A DNA stretch of 64,000 nt from NCBI GenBank assembly GCA_036365145.1, contig JAEOAD010000013.1:43217001-43281000 (forward strand). Direction: 5' to 3'. Of this stretch, positions 1 through 12,421 are shown piece by piece. Below the pieces are notes generated by a model, which saw only the letters and a program-made list of their open reading frames with translations, did no database searches and was not told the origin of the DNA. Made by a program: the position numbers and the translations under genes. This DNA is from Orientallactaga sibirica (taxonomy: Eukaryota > Chordata > Mammalia > Rodentia > Dipodidae). How positions within the stretch are numbered: position 1 is the first letter of the stretch; the number at the start of each line of letters is the position of its first letter.

Positions 1-692
1 GCAGAACTTGGGAGGCAGAGGTAGGAGGATTGCTGTGAGTTCAAGGCCACCTTGAGACTACAGAGTGATCAGCCTGAGCTAGAGTGAGGCCCTACCTCTC
101 AAAAAAAAAAAAAAAAAAAAAAGAAAGAAAAAGGAAAAAAAAGAAAAGAAACAGGGCTGGAGAGATGGCTTAGCAGTTAAGGCATTTGCCTGTGAAGCCT
201 AAGGATCCAGGTTCGATTCTCCAGGTCCCATGTAAACCAGATGCACAAGGTGGCACATGAGTCTAGAGTTTGTTTGCAGTGGCTAGAGGCCCAGGCACAC
301 CAATTCTTTCTTTCTCCCTCTCTCTGTATCTCAAATTAAAAAAAAAAAATTAGGTGCTAGAGAGATATCTTAGTGGTTAAGGCGCATGCCTGTGAAGCCT
401 ATGGACCCAGGTTCGATTCTCCAGGTTCTACGTAAGCCAGATGCACATGGTAGCACATGCATCTGGAATTCATTTGCAGTGGCTACAGGCACTGGCATGC
501 CCATTCTCACTCTCTCTCTCAGATTCAAATAAATAAATAAAAATTAAAAAAATACATAAATGGAAAGAGTGACTTGTTAAAAAAAATTAAACAAACAAAA
601 AAAAAAAAAACAGGGGCTGGAGAGATGGCTCAGCAGTTAAGGCACTTGCCTGCAAAGCCTAACAGCCTGGGTTCAAGTCCTCAGGACCCACA

Positions 693-1053
693 TGTAGCAG
701 ACAGCTTCAGGTTTGCTGAGATGAACTTCCAGACCAGGCACGGTTATGGAGGAAGGGATATTTACTGAAGCTTACAGATCCAGGGAAAGATCCATAATGG
801 CAGAAGAGGCTGGCCTGCTCTAACAGGACCAGGCAGAGAGAGAAAAAGCCAAAAGCCCAAAGCCACACAGCATAGCACACTTCAGGAACTCCATCTAGGC
901 ACACTTTGCATATCTTTAGACTGAAATCTCAAACACACCACCACACCTTAAGATCCACCCAGAGACATTGCCTCCAGCCAGGTGGATGCAGATACAAACT
1001 GCAAACTAATAAAATACTGAAAATATTGGGGGCCATCTATTCAAACTACCATA
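693..1053 (-). mobile_element. Solo LTR, ERVL-MaLR (ORR1/MT-like)
   Basis: Read on the - strand this block starts close to TG (TATGGTAGTTTGAATAG) and ends TGTCTGCTACA. It is clearly homologous along its whole length to the block at 62117-62473. The start, the ending and the length of about 360 bp fit rodent MaLR LTRs as I remember them. The polyadenylation hexamer position reads AGTAAA rather than AATAAA. It splits a DIP-like SINE, whose head is at 613-692 and whose tail resumes at 1054. No internal retroviral sequence is present, so it is a solo LTR left by recombination. Family naming is from memory. Confidence 0.75.
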
Positions 1054-1123
1054 CCATGTAAAGCCAGCTGCACAAAGTGGCCCATGCATCTGGAAATTGT
1101 TTGCAGCGGCTGGCACACCAATT

Positions 1124-1156
<33 letters not shown>

Positions 1157-1796
1157 GCTTGAAAATAATTTTTTTTTTTTTTTTTTTTTTTAGTTTTTCG
1201 AGGTAGGGTCTCACTCTAGTTCAGGCTGACCTGGAATTCACTCTGTATTCTCAGGGTGGCCTCGAACTCACGGCGATCCTCCTATCTCTGCCTCCCGAGT
1301 GCTGGGATTAAAGGCCTGCACCTCCACGCCCAGCTGAAAATAAAATTTTTAAAAAGTCTAAGCAAACAGAACAATGTATAAATACTAGAAGAGTTTTAAG
1401 TCCAGCGTGGTGGTGCACACCTTTAATCCCAGCACTGGGGAGGCAGAGGTAGGAGGATCGCCGTGAGTTTGAGGCCACCCTGAGACTACAGAATGAATTC
1501 CAGGTCAGCCTGGGCTAGAGTGAAACCCTACCTCAAAAAAGAAACAAACAAAAAAAGTTTCCAAGTTAATCAATGTCAGTTGAATCTAACAGAGTTTACA
1601 ATGATGAAAATGCTGCCTTCTTTTCAGTGTGGTAGCTATTAGCCACACATGGTTATCCCAGCATTCAAGAGGCAGATGTGGGAGGTGGGGGGGATCAACA
1701 TGAGTTTGAGGCCATCCTGAGGCTACATAGTAGATTCCTGATCAGTGTGGGCTAGAGTGAGACTCTACCTTGAAAAAAAAAAAAAAAAAAACAGGT

Positions 1797-1890
1797 CAAA
1801 TTGGCCAAAAAACAACTTTAAATTTTATTAATAAATTTAAATAGCCACATGTAGCTAGTAGTTTCCTTACTGGACAATGTAGACCTATAT
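1797..1890. mobile_element. Possible old DNA-transposon (MITE) fragment
   Basis: Contains an AT-rich stretch followed by tagccacatgtagctagtag and 'tactggacaatgtag'. This resembles the end of an ancient mammalian hAT-type MITE that I remember only by its 'agccacatgtggctagtgg' motif. The subfamily cannot be named without a library search. It lies between two B1-like SINEs. Confidence 0.4.
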
Positions 1891-3036
1891 AATGAAAGTA
1901 ATACAATACAAACGGGAGGCAAATCGCCATGAATTAGGCCACCCTCATAGTTTCCAGGTATCATGGGCCAGAGTGAGACCCTAATACATCATAGGGAGCT
2001 AATCTTAATCTTAGTTAAATTCTGAATAGATTTATTTTGTAACCACACCCATCTCAGGGTCTGTATTTTGGGGTCTTGCTTGCAGAGATAGACTGTAACA
2101 AACTGAAGATACTTAAAACAATCAAAACATGGGGATGCTGTTGGCCTGCTTCTTTTTAAATTTTTTATTCATTTATTTTTATTTATTTATTTGAGAGAGA
2201 GAGAGAGAAAGAGGCAAAGAGAGAGAATGGATGCACCTGGGTCTCCAGCCACTATAAACGAACTCCAGATGCATGCGCCACCTTGTGCATCTGGCTTACT
2301 TGGGTCCTGGGTAATAAAGCCTCAAACCGGAGCCCTTAGGATTTACAGGCAAGTGCTTAACCGCTAAGCCATCTCTCCAGCCCAGCCTGCTTCTTTCTTG
2401 AACATGCCTCCTCAGGCAGCATTTGCTCTTGGAATATCATTTTTCTTTCAAGCATACTTGTGCTTTTCAGTTATGTAAAATTATTAAGCAGAAGCTGAGT
2501 GTGTGCAAGCCTATAATCCTAGCACTTGGGAAGCAGGAAGAAGAGGATTTAGTTGGAGCCCAGTCCATGCTACATAAGGAGACACTGTCTCAAAACAAAG
2601 ACTGCTAAGGATACAAAAGCCTCCAATGGGACTTGTAACCCTGTTCTATATGAATAAGGAAAAATAGAAATAGCTGAGCATGGTGACACATGCTTTAATC
2701 CCAGCACTTGGGAGGCTGAGGTAGGAGGATTGCTGTGAGTTTGAGGCCACCCTGAGACTACATAGTGAATTCCAGGTCAGCCTGGGCTAGAGTAAGACCC
2801 TACCTCGAACTTGCCCCCAAAAAATTAATAAATAAAGAAAAGAAGAAATAAAAATCTAAAGAGCAGCTTTCTCAATATAATCATTTAAAAAAGAATTCTG
2901 AGCCAGGTGTGATGCTGCATGCCTTTAATCCCAGCCTCGGGAGGCAGACGTAGGAGTATCATCGTGAGTTCAAGGCCACCCTGAGACTACATAGTGAATT
3001 CCAGGTCAGCCTGGGCTAGAGTGAGACCCTACCTCA

Positions 3037-3087
3037 AAAAACAAACAAACAAACAAACAAACAAACAAACAAACAAACAAACAAAAA
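3037..3087. repeat. (ACAA)n simple repeat in B1 tail
   Basis: About twelve AAAC/ACAA units form the 3' tail of the B1 SINE at 2901-3087 and abut the next DIP SINE. Confidence 0.9.
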
Positions 3088-5848
3088 ATCTGAGGGCTGG
3101 AGAGATGGCTTAATGGTTAAGGCACTTGCCTGGAGATCTTAAGGACTATTCTCCAGTACCCATGTAAGGTTCTATTCTCCAGTACCCATGTAAGCCCAAC
3201 ACACAAGGTGGCACATGCATCTGGAGTTTGTTTGCAGTGGCTAGAGGCCCTGATGTGCCCATTCTCACTGTCCCTCTCTCTGTCTCTAATATATAAATAA
3301 AAATAAATAAAATCTTAAGCCCCCCCCCCCAAGGAACCCCCGCCCCTTAAAACAGAGAAATGTAGTCACAGATTTAAGGCAAAGGAAAAGCTGGAAATAT
3401 AAAGTGGTAGTCCAAGTTCCCAGGCTGTTCAGGAACATAGAGTCTCTCTTATTTGGGGTTTCTGTTCTAGATGCTAGGGAGCATGTAGCTAGTGTCCATC
3501 TGGCACATATTTCCACAGGCTGTCAAACTATATCTGACTTAGAGAACCAAAGGGAAAAAATTTTAAACTGACATTATAAGAGGAAAATCAAAATACTGGC
3601 CTAACAAAACCTAATCTCGTGAATAGCTTCAACTTGAGTGGAGGACAGCTTGAATGGAGAGTTAATGATGAGGAATACAGTCTTTTCCATGCCGTTTAGT
3701 GTTGCTAAAAAGACTTACACACTATCTCCTAAGGGATGCACAGATGTCAGCTAGTCTGCTGCCTGGTGGGTCAAATAGTAGAGTTAAGGTGAAGCAGGCT
3801 TACGTTGAAGACTCCCACTTATACTGCTCCTCTCACTGCCATCTCCTTTTGTTTTTTAACTGTTTTTTTTTGTTTGTTTGTTTGTTTTTTTTGAGGTAAG
3901 GTCTCACTCTAGCTGACCTGGAATTCACTATGTAGTCTTGGGGTGACCTTGAACTCTCTCAGTAATCCTCCTACCTCTGCCTCTTGAGTGCTGGGATTAA
4001 AGGCACTTTTTAAATTTTTTTTTCTTTTTCAAGGTAGGGTCTCGCTCTAGCTCAGGCTCACCTGGAATTCACTATGTAGTCTCAGGGTGGCCTCGAACTC
4101 ATGGTGATCCTTTTACTTCTGCCTCCTGTGCGCCATTTTTTTTGTTTGTTTTTTTAAGGTAGAGTCTCACTCTGGCCCAGGCTGACCTGGAATTAACTGT
4201 GTAGTCTCAGGGTGGCCTCAAATTCACAGTGATCCTCCTACCTCTGCCTCCCAAGTGCTGGGATTAAAGGTGTGCACCACCACACCTGGCTTGGCCACTT
4301 TTTTAAAATATATTTTTAAAAGATGTGATTTTTAAAAAAGATTTTATTTTTATTTATTTATTAGGGAAAGAGAGAGAGGGAGAATGGGTACACCAGGGCC
4401 TCCAGCCACTGCAAACGAACTCCAGACACATGTGCCCCCTTGTGCATATAGCTTACGTGGGACCTGGAGAATCAAACCAGGGTCCTTAGGCTTCTCAGGC
4501 ATGTGCCTTAACTGCTAAGCCATCTCTCAAGTCCTTAATTTTTTTTTTTTTTTTTACTTTATTTATTCGAGAAGGAGAGAAGAGGCAGAGAGAGAGAATG
4601 GGCATATCAAGGCCTTCAACCACTGCAAATGAACTCCAGATGCATGTGCCACCTTAGAGGGAGTGTGGGCACACCAGGGCCTCTTAGCCCTATAAACACT
4701 GGATGCATGTACCACATATGCATCTGGCTTTATGTGGGTACTGGAGAATTGAACTCAGGCCTGCAAATATTGCAAGCAAATGCCATCTTCCCAGCTCATC
4801 ATCTCTCCTTTTATTTTTTATTTTTTAAAATATTGTTTTTATTTGCAAGCAGAGGTAGAGAGAAGAGAGGCAGAGAGAATGGGCACACCAGGGCCTCTAG
4901 CCACTACAAATGAACTCCAGACATGTGCCACTTTGTGCATCTGACTTACATGGGTCCTGAAGAATTGAATGTGGTCTTTTGGCTTTGCAGGGAAGTGCCT
5001 TAACTGCTAATCCATCTCTCCAGCCCCCCTGGTATTTATTTCTATCTAAAGCATACATACAGAATTTAGATACTTTTTTTTTCTTAAAGAAAAATAGGAC
5101 TTTTTAAAGAGAGAGAGGAGAGAGAGAGAGAGATGGACATACCAGGGCCTCTAGCAACTGCAAATGAACTCCAGTCCAGATGCATGTGCTACTTTGTGCA
5201 TCTGGTATTACATGGATACTGGGGAATTGAGCATGGTTGTTTGGCTTTGTAGGCAAGTGCCTTAACCAAACAGCCATCTCTCCAACCATGAAATGTAGGA
5301 CTTTTAATTCAACAGTTATCCTATTGGCTAAACTACTTCCCAAAACCTTAATAAATATATCAGATATACAATAAAGTTCCAAATGATAGTGATTAAGACA
5401 GAGAACAAAGGCAAATAGCAGAGTATGGCTTCTTTCATATGCCTTTCCTATTCCATGGCTGAATAGCCAGCTCTTGTATCTCAGTCATCTTTCTAAAGCT
5501 AGAAGGCTTGTCTGTTTGTGTGATAGCCATCATGAGAAAATGTGCACTGGAAGCCAGAGGCCAGAGCCCTCCTCGCTGGAGGATATCAAGCCTAGGAACA
5601 GTGCCAGCCCTGGCCAAAGGCTTCCTCTCATGACATCAGGCTATCTTGGTAGCAGCTGTAGCTGGTGATTTTCTACTAGAGAGGCTGTCATTTTCTCTCT
5701 TCAGAAGCAGCATTTCTTTTGTCTTGGGATGAATTTCTTCTTTTAAGGAGGAGCTTGACTAAGGTGACCTACTTCTGTCCTTACTAAGCAAGCAAGTGAA
5801 AAGCAGTGTTCCATGGCTTTTCATTGGGGGTTTCTGTTTCCTTTTCAG

Positions 5849-6048
5849 AGATTGAGACAGTGAAATTGGCCCGTTCTGTCTTCAGCAAACTGCACGAAAT
5901 TTGCTGCAGCTGGGTGAAGGACTTCCCTCTCCGCAGGAGACCCCAGCTTTATTATGAGACATCGATCCATGCCATCAAAAACATGCGCAGGAAAATGGAG
6001 GACAAACATGTCTGCATTCCTGACTTTAATATGCTCTTCAACCTAGAG
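5849..6048 (+). CDS. PPM1E: PPM1E coding exon (probably exon 3 of 7), start of PP2C domain
   Basis: A 200-nt exon with acceptor 'ccttttcag' before 5849 and donor 'gtaaag' after 6048. It opens with the last two bases of a split Glu codon, ends in phase 0, and encodes I-E-T-V-K-L through F-N-L-E. I recognise this as PPM1E (POPX1/CaMKP-N), a Mg/Mn-dependent Ser/Thr phosphatase that dephosphorylates PAK kinases and CaM kinases, mainly in neurons. The block [10 protein letters not shown] (MED codons 5995-6003) is the first PP2C motif. Its Arg binds phosphate and its Glu and Asp are metal-site residues in the family. The exon is open with no disruption. An ORF reading on to 6129 is intron read-through. 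The N-terminal acidic/PIX-binding region (about 200 residues by the human length I recall) is upstream of the window. Confidence 0.96.
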
Positions 6049-9000
6049 GTAAAGGGCGTTTCTGGACTCAGACTTAAAACACAGAACACCTTCATGTTCA
6101 TGTTAGAAAAGGAGAACTGGTATCCCTAACAGGTTCTCTGATAGGATGGACTAGACTAAGTGCCAAGCTGCTTGCATTAGACAGCAGAAGAAGAACTATT
6201 TTGTTATTTTGAGTAAGTACACACCATTCCAAATTGGGAATGTTATGTTATTTTTAAAGGGTTCACATGGCTCAAAATTGTTAAAAATAAAAATCTCTTC
6301 CAGACACCAAGTTCCCCTCCATAAAGGCAAAGGAAGTTACCAGTTATTGTGTAAACTTCTAACCCTATTTTACAAACACATAAGCAGAAAAATTTTACAT
6401 CTTAATAAAGCTTTTCTTTAAAGGAAAACATTTCTGTAGTAAAATCAAATGGCATTTATAAAGCTTCCATAATACTATGTTGCTGAAGCTACAAAAAACA
6501 TAAATAGAGCCGGACGTGGTAGCGCACGTCTTTAATCCCAGCACTTGGGAGGCAGAGGTAGAAGGATCACTGTGAATTTGAGGCCACCCTGAGAATACAT
6601 AGTGAATTCCAGGTCGGCCGGGGCTACAGTGAAACCCTACCTCTGACCCACCCCAAGCCCCCCCCCAAAAAACAAACAAAAATCATAAATATAAAAAAAA
6701 ACTCAAGGCTGAGACAGTTTTTGTTTTGTTTTGTTTTTTCGAGATAGGGTCTCACTCTAGCTCAGGCTGACCTAGAATTCACTCTGTATTCTCAGGGTGG
6801 CCTCGAACTCATGGTGATCCTCCTACCTCTGCCTCCCGAGTGCTGGGATTAAAGGCAGGCGCCACCACGCCTGGCTTTTAGTTTTTTTGATTTCATGTGA
6901 TTTTCTTTTGAAAAATCTTAGTCTTGGATAGGAAAGTAGCTGGAATTATATTTCATGAATTTCTGTGACTGACAAATTAGATCCATATAAGTCCTGTCAG
7001 CTTAATAACCATCTTCCTGTGATCTTCCTCTTTTTCCATTAAATGTACTATGTCACTGCACACAAAGATAGGATTGTTTCCTTTGCCTGTCACTTACCTC
7101 TCCTTTCCTCTCTTAAGCCCGTAACTTGAAAATTACAATGTAGTAGTTTACATACAGCAAAATATTTCCTTTATTTGGCAGCTGAATTTAAATTTCAGCT
7201 GACAGTCAAGGTCTAATCAATTGAAGACAAGCTGATATTAACTTATACCTACTTTCAGTACCCGGCCCATGCAAATGTAATCCAAAGGCTGCTATGTGAT
7301 AAACAAAAAATCCCTAAATCACTCTACCTACTTCAAGATTATGCTCAGTGACTGGGGAGATGGCTTAGCTGTTAAGGAGTTTGCCTGCAAAGCCTAAGGA
7401 TCCATGTTCAATTCCCCAGGACCCATACAAGCCAGATGCAAAAGGTGGCGCATACATCTGGAGTTCGTTTGCACTGGCTAGAGGTCCTGACATGCCCATG
7501 CTTTCTCTCTGTGTCTCTCTCTCTATGTCTGCCTCTTGCTCTCTCAAATAAATAAATAAATATTTTTAAATGAGTGTACTCAGATTTGAGGGCCTTATTA
7601 TTGTTGACATGGTTATTGTTCATTTTGTCCCCAAATTTAAAAATTAGGGCAGGAGAGATGGCTTAGTGGTTAAGGCACCTGCCTGCTAAGCCTAAGAACA
7701 CAGGTTCCAATCTCCAGGTCCCACATTTAGCCAGATGCAAAGTGACGAAAGGGCATAATGCTGCACTTGCCTACAAGGGGGTGCACACATCTGGGGTTCG
7801 TTTGCAGCAGCTGAGAGGCTGCTGGCACTCCCATTCTCTGTCTCCCTCTCCCTCTCTCTGTGTCTCTCCCTCAAACAACAACAAAAAAAAATTACAGGCT
7901 GAGCATGTTGGGCACACCTTTAATCCCAGCTCTTAGGAGGCTGAGGTAGGAGGATTGCTATGAATTTGAGGCCAGTCTGAGACTACATAATGAATTCTAG
8001 GTCTAAAAACAAATTACCCTAAAGGCCTAACTCAGAAAGAGGCAATTTGCTATAGTGAAACATGTTTTGAGTGCTGTTTGGCAACAAATTATATATATAT
8101 ATATAATATTATATATAATATTATATATATATATATATATATATAATTATATATATATATGTATATGGTGTGTGTGTGTTGTTGGTTTGTTTTATCGAGG
8201 TAGTGTCTCACTTTAGCCCAGGCTAACTGGAACTCTCTATAGTCCCAGGCTGGCCTTGAAGTCACAACAATCCTCCTACCTCTGCCTCCTGAGTGCTGGG
8301 ATTAAAGGCGTGCACTACTATGTCCAGCTTTTATCTACTTTTTGTTGTTGTTGTTGTTGTTTTTCAAGGTAGGGTTTCACTCTAGCCCAGGCTGACCTGG
8401 AATTCACTCTGTAGTCTCAGGGTGGCCTAGAACTCATGGCGATCCTTCTACCTCTGCCTCCTGAGTGCTGGGATTAAAGGCATACGCCACCATGCCTGGC
8501 TCTCTTATCTAGTTTTTGAAAGAAATCCACTGGGAATATGTCAGGACTTTTTCTATATAATTGTTTGGTCAGTCTTCAATGGAAAGCTTTGCTTAGATTG
8601 CAAAATGAACTAGTAATGTCCATAAGTAGATATATATCCATAATATGTGGGTGTTATCATTGCTCTGTGGACATTTACATGTGGTGCTATTTTTGCAGTG
8701 CTGGTATTAAAGGTGTGCATGTTGTTTGTTTGTTTGTTTAGTTATTTATTTGTGTGTGAGAGAGAGTGTGTGTGTGACCGTTGGTACTAACTACTGCAAA
8801 GAAATTTCCAGACGCATGGGCCACCTTGTGCATCTGGTTTTATGTAGGTATGGAGGAACCTGGGTCCTTTGGCTTTGCAGGCAAATGCCTTAACCACTGA
8901 GCCATCTTTCCAGCCTTGTTTTTGTTTTGCGAGGTAGGGTCTCACTCTAGCCCGGGCTGACCTGGAATTCACTATGTAGTCTCAGGGTGGCCTTGAACTC

Positions 9001-10379
9001 ACAGTGATCCTCCTACCTTCTGCTTTGTGAGTATTGGGATCAAAGACATGCACCACCACTCCCCGCACATGTGGTGCTTTTGTTAACAAGACCTTTCTCA
9101 AAAGCACGGCTATGCCTGTGTCATCTCAAGTCTGTCTGACATAGATGAGAAAATATGATTTGTGCCCAGTGTGGTGGCATATGCCTGCAATCATATGTAT
9201 CACTTTGGAGGCAGAGGCAGGAAGATCGGAAGTTCAGGGCCAGTCTTGGCTATATAATGAGGTGAATGCCAGACTGGACTGTGAGACCCTGTTTCATAAA
9301 ACCACAAAACAAAATCATCCCCCAAAGAAAAGATTTGCTCAAGAGTCAGTGACAGGACCTAGGCTCCTCTAAGTCTCCTGGTAGCTAAAGAAAAAGGCTC
9401 ACAGATGAAAATCATTAGTTTCTATTGCCTAAAGGGAGCTTAGTAATCAGTGTGAAACCTGAGTTACAGATCTGAGATACATCTGCGATTGAAAACAAGG
9501 AAAGCCGGGCGTGGTGGTGCATGCCTTTAGTCCCAGTACTCGGGAGGCAGAGGTAGGAGGATCGCTGTGAGTTCAAGGCAACCCTGAGACTACACAGTAA
9601 AGTCCAGGTCAGCCTGGGATAGAGTGAGACCCTACCTCAAAAAAAAAAAAAAAAAAAAAAAAAAAAGGAAGTCAGCAAACTATATAGTACTTGAAATAAA
9701 TTTAGGCTTCCTTTGTCACAAAAACTAAAAGGATGGAAGATCCTCTCCTGGCAATTGGTCTTCATGTCATGCGAAACTAAATCTTAGATCACGGGGCGAG
9801 GCATTTGGGTATCTGATGTGGTTCAAGGTTGGTTAACTAGTTTAGACATTACTATTTGTGGTAAGATTTCAACATGACCACTAAAAGAGGTAAAGTTTAG
9901 AACTATGTGTATGCTTTTGCATCTCCATAGATTTTAAACAACATGAACAAAATTGGCCTGGTGTTGGAAGGCCAATTATTTTCTATTCTTCTCTGGCATT
10001 TTGAAACAAGTACTCCATCCAGAACAGCTTTTGCTCAATTCCTCCTCATACATCCTCTTGCATTTCCCTCTCCCCAACTTACACCAGTCATTTTTCGAGC
10101 AAATGTATGTGGGCGGTTTCCATGGTACATGACAACAACTTTCACAGAGAGGGCACTTCAGCCTGGGCTAATTGGGCATGATGTGTTCCAGTGCTCAGTG
10201 TGTAAACACAGATGCCCTCGCACTGCAGGTATTTCAGCAGCTGGTCAGGCATGTTAGAGAAGGGAAACATTTAGTCTCATACTCTGGACAGACAAAAGCA
10301 GTAGAGGAGCATGAATGTTACCAGGGGACTGGTTCACCTGAATGGTATGACACCCTAACTGTTCTGTTTCTATTGACAG
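6049..10379 (+). other. PPM1E: PPM1E intron with SINEs and (TA)n
   Basis: Intron between two PPM1E exons. B1 SINEs: + at 6508-6680, 7898-8005 (truncated), 9155-9310 (old), 9503-9668; - at 6718-6880, 8178-8330, 8360-8503, 8918-9065. DIP SINEs: + at 7332-7565 and 7648-7895 (long variant carrying an internal extra segment); - at 8730-8918. A (TA)n tract lies at 8089-8179. Stretches 6049-6500, 6880-7330 and 9670-10379 are unique sequence without recognisable coding content. An ORF at 9943-10257 has no similarity I recognise and ends inside the intron. Confidence 0.85.
8089..8179. repeat. (TA)n microsatellite with (TG)n end
   Basis: Nearly pure TA dinucleotides with a few interruptions, passing into a short tgtgtg tract. 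It lies just before a B1 on the - strand, so it may have grown from that insertion site. Confidence 0.9.
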
Positions 10380-10568
10380 GACCAGGAAGAACAAGCTTAC
10401 TTTGCAGTGTTTGATGGCCATGGGGGAGTGGATGCTGCCATTTACGCTTCCGTTCATCTCCACGTTAACTTAGTGCGCCAGGAGATGTTCCCCCACGATC
10501 CAGCTGAGGCTCTGTGCCGGGCCTTCCGGGTAACAGATGAGCGCTTTGTGCAGAAGGCAGCAAGGGAG
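10380..10568 (+). CDS. PPM1E: PPM1E coding exon (probably exon 4), catalytic DGHGG motif
   Basis: Exactly 63 codons (phase 0 to 0), acceptor 'tattgacag' and donor 'gtatgt'. It joins the previous exon as ..[11 protein letters not shown].. with no break. The codons for FDGHGG are at 10410-10427. In PP2C phosphatases this Asp/Gly pair binds the two active-site metal ions, so the catalytic core looks intact. The exon then runs through the helix [20 protein letters not shown] and ends ..VQKAARE. Against the human protein as I remember it I see only one change here (Val for Ile in YASIH), consistent with strong purifying selection. The ATG at 10407 is internal and not a start. Confidence 0.97.
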
Positions 10569-10922
10569 GTATGTCACTTCCTTAGGAACTCCACTTGGTC
10601 TGTGTGTTTCAAGAGACAGTTTGGACTTTTCTTTCTGGGCAGACATGATCCAAACTGTGTCTTTTTAACTCACAATATTGACTACTCTTACTCTAAATCC
10701 AATTCTCTCTTCAGAAATAATTTTAGTAGGGCACAGTGATACTCTATAAAGAAACTCTTGAGCTATAGCTCTGTGATCATTGCTGGACCTGCCCAAGGAG
10801 CTGTATATTTCTTTTATTCCCTTCTGCCTATCAGGGTCACACTAGGACCCACTCTGGGTACAGCATGTGACTGCACACTAGGACCCTCTCTTGCTGACAA
10901 AATCTAGATATGTCAATTAAAA

Positions 10923-10925
<3 letters not shown>

Positions 10926-10971
<46 letters not shown>
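10926..10971. repeat. (AT)n microsatellite
   Basis: About 22 uninterrupted AT units immediately before the 3'-truncated end of a - strand B1. Confidence 0.92.
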
Positions 10972-10973
<2 letters not shown>

Positions 10974-11562
10974 ACTGTAGCTCAGGCTGACCTGGAATTC
11001 ACTCTGTAGTCTCAGGGTGGCCTTGAACTCTCTGTGATTCTTCCTACCTCTGCCTCCCGAGTGCTGGGGTTAAAGGCATGCGCCACCATGCCCGGCTTGT
11101 ACCTGGCTTTTTTTTTTTTGTGGGGGAGGGTAGGGTCTCACTCTAGCTCAGGCTGACTTGAAATTCACTATGCAGTCTCAGGGTGGCCTGGAACTCACAG
11201 CAATCCTCCTACCTCTGCCTCCCAGGTGCTGGGGAATCAAACCCAGGCCATTAAACCAGGCCACAGGCTTTGCAAAAAAGAGCCTTTACCACTGAGCCAT
11301 CTCTCCAGCCCTTATTTCTTTTTTAAAACCATTGTTTTGGGGCCGGAGAGATGGCTCAGTGGTTAAGGTGCCTGCCTCCTAAGCCTAAGAATGCTGGTTC
11401 CAATCTCCAGGTCCCACGTTTAGTCAGATGCAGTGACGCAAGGGCGCAATGCCGCACTTGACCACAAGGGGGTGCACACATCTGGATTTCGTTCTCAGCA
11501 GCTGATTGGCTGTTGGCTCGCCCATCCCTGTCTTCCTCTCCTTCTCTCTCTGTCTCTCTCTC

Positions 11563-11571
11563 TCCAAAAAA

Positions 11572-11635
<64 letters not shown>

Positions 11636-11652
11636 AGTAAAGAAAGAAAGAA
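11563..11652. repeat. (GAAA)n microsatellite in SINE tail
   Basis: Roughly sixteen GAAA units with one interruption follow the CT-rich end of a long-form DIP SINE. The tract is a likely length-variable locus. Read in any frame it makes Lys-Glu-Arg or Phe-Leu-Ser polymers, which explains the open frames of 63, 74 and 175 codons crossing it. Confidence 0.92.
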
Positions 11653-11796
11653 GCTGAGTATAGAGAAACACACCTTTAATCTAATTAAGCATTTGGAAGG
11701 CTGAAGTAGAGGGACTGCTGAGTTTGAGGCCAGCCCGGGGTTACAGAGTGATTCCAGGTCAGCCTGGGCTAAAGTGATACCCTGTCTTGAAAAGAC

Positions 11797-11861
11797 AATA
11801 AAATAAAATAAATAATAAAATAAAATAAAATAAAATAAATTAAAATAAAATAAAATAAAAG
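11797..11861. repeat. (AATAA)n / (AAAAT)n simple repeat
   Basis: A pentanucleotide AAAAT-type array forming the A-rich tail of the degenerate + strand B1 at 11655-11860. Confidence 0.88.
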
Positions 11862-12421
11862 CAGAAGCTGAGATTACTTTCATGAATTTGGCTCTAAGTG
11901 AGTTGGCACCATTTTGTGTGTCTCCAGGGACATCTCATCGGTAAGGGAGAGCCCTCACATGACCTTTTAACTATCTCTAACAGGGAGAAAAGCCAGAGCT
12001 CATGCCTGTATTGCTAAGATTAATCAGATCTAATTTTTTTTACCCAGAATGAAATCCAGGGGCTCTATATTAAGATCTAAAAGTAAAAGAAAATGAATAA
12101 TCATTCTGGGCATTGGCACATAATTAACTGTAGTACACTATGTTGAATTTTTAACTGGGGGCCAGTAGAAAACATTAACCTTTAATTTTAAAAAAAATAT
12201 ATTATTTATTTCTTTATTTGAGAGAGAGAGAGACTAGGCATGCCTGGGCTTCCAGCCACTGCAAACGAATTCCAGATGCATGTGCCCCCTTGCGCATCTG
12301 GCTTACGTGGATTCTGGAGAATTGAACCAGGATCCTTTGGCTTTGCAGGCAAACGCCTTAACCGCTAAGCCATCTCTCCAGCACTTAACATTGAATGTTT
12401 TAAAGTCATTATGTAACTCAC

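Larger units (their letters stand above)
1..5848 (+). other. PPM1E: PPM1E intron (5' part outside window), SINE-rich
   Basis: Intronic sequence before the first visible PPM1E exon; no gene of its own seen. B1-type SINEs on +: 1-152 (5' truncated), 1399-1548, 1627-1790 (degenerate), 1912-1983 (fragment), 2483-2602 (old), 2672-2845, 2901-3087. B1 on -: 1165-1335, 3865-4010, 4030-4135, 4138-4290. DIP-like (B2-superfamily) SINEs on +: 153-350, 353-545, 613-1160 (split by an LTR), 3093-3320. DIP on -: 2165-2383, 4335-4535, 4550-4800 (two pieces), 4805-5025, 5070-5286. Boundaries are approximate, judged from the SINE heads and A-rich tails. Sequence at 3330-3860 and 5290-5848 is unique, with nothing recognisable. 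Confidence 0.8.

Noticed and set aside
9943..10257. 104-codon frame in a PPM1E intron
   Set aside because: No similarity I recognise and no splice sites matching PPM1E phase; treated as chance.
10407..10739. 110-codon frame starting at ATG 10407
   Set aside because: This ATG is out of frame with the PPM1E exon, whose reading starts at 10380 after a clear acceptor. The frame's end is intron read-through.
11356..11883. 175-codon open frame on the - strand
   Set aside because: It runs through a B1, a (GAAA)n tract and a long-form DIP SINE; the product is Leu-Phe-Ser low-complexity sequence plus SINE read-through.
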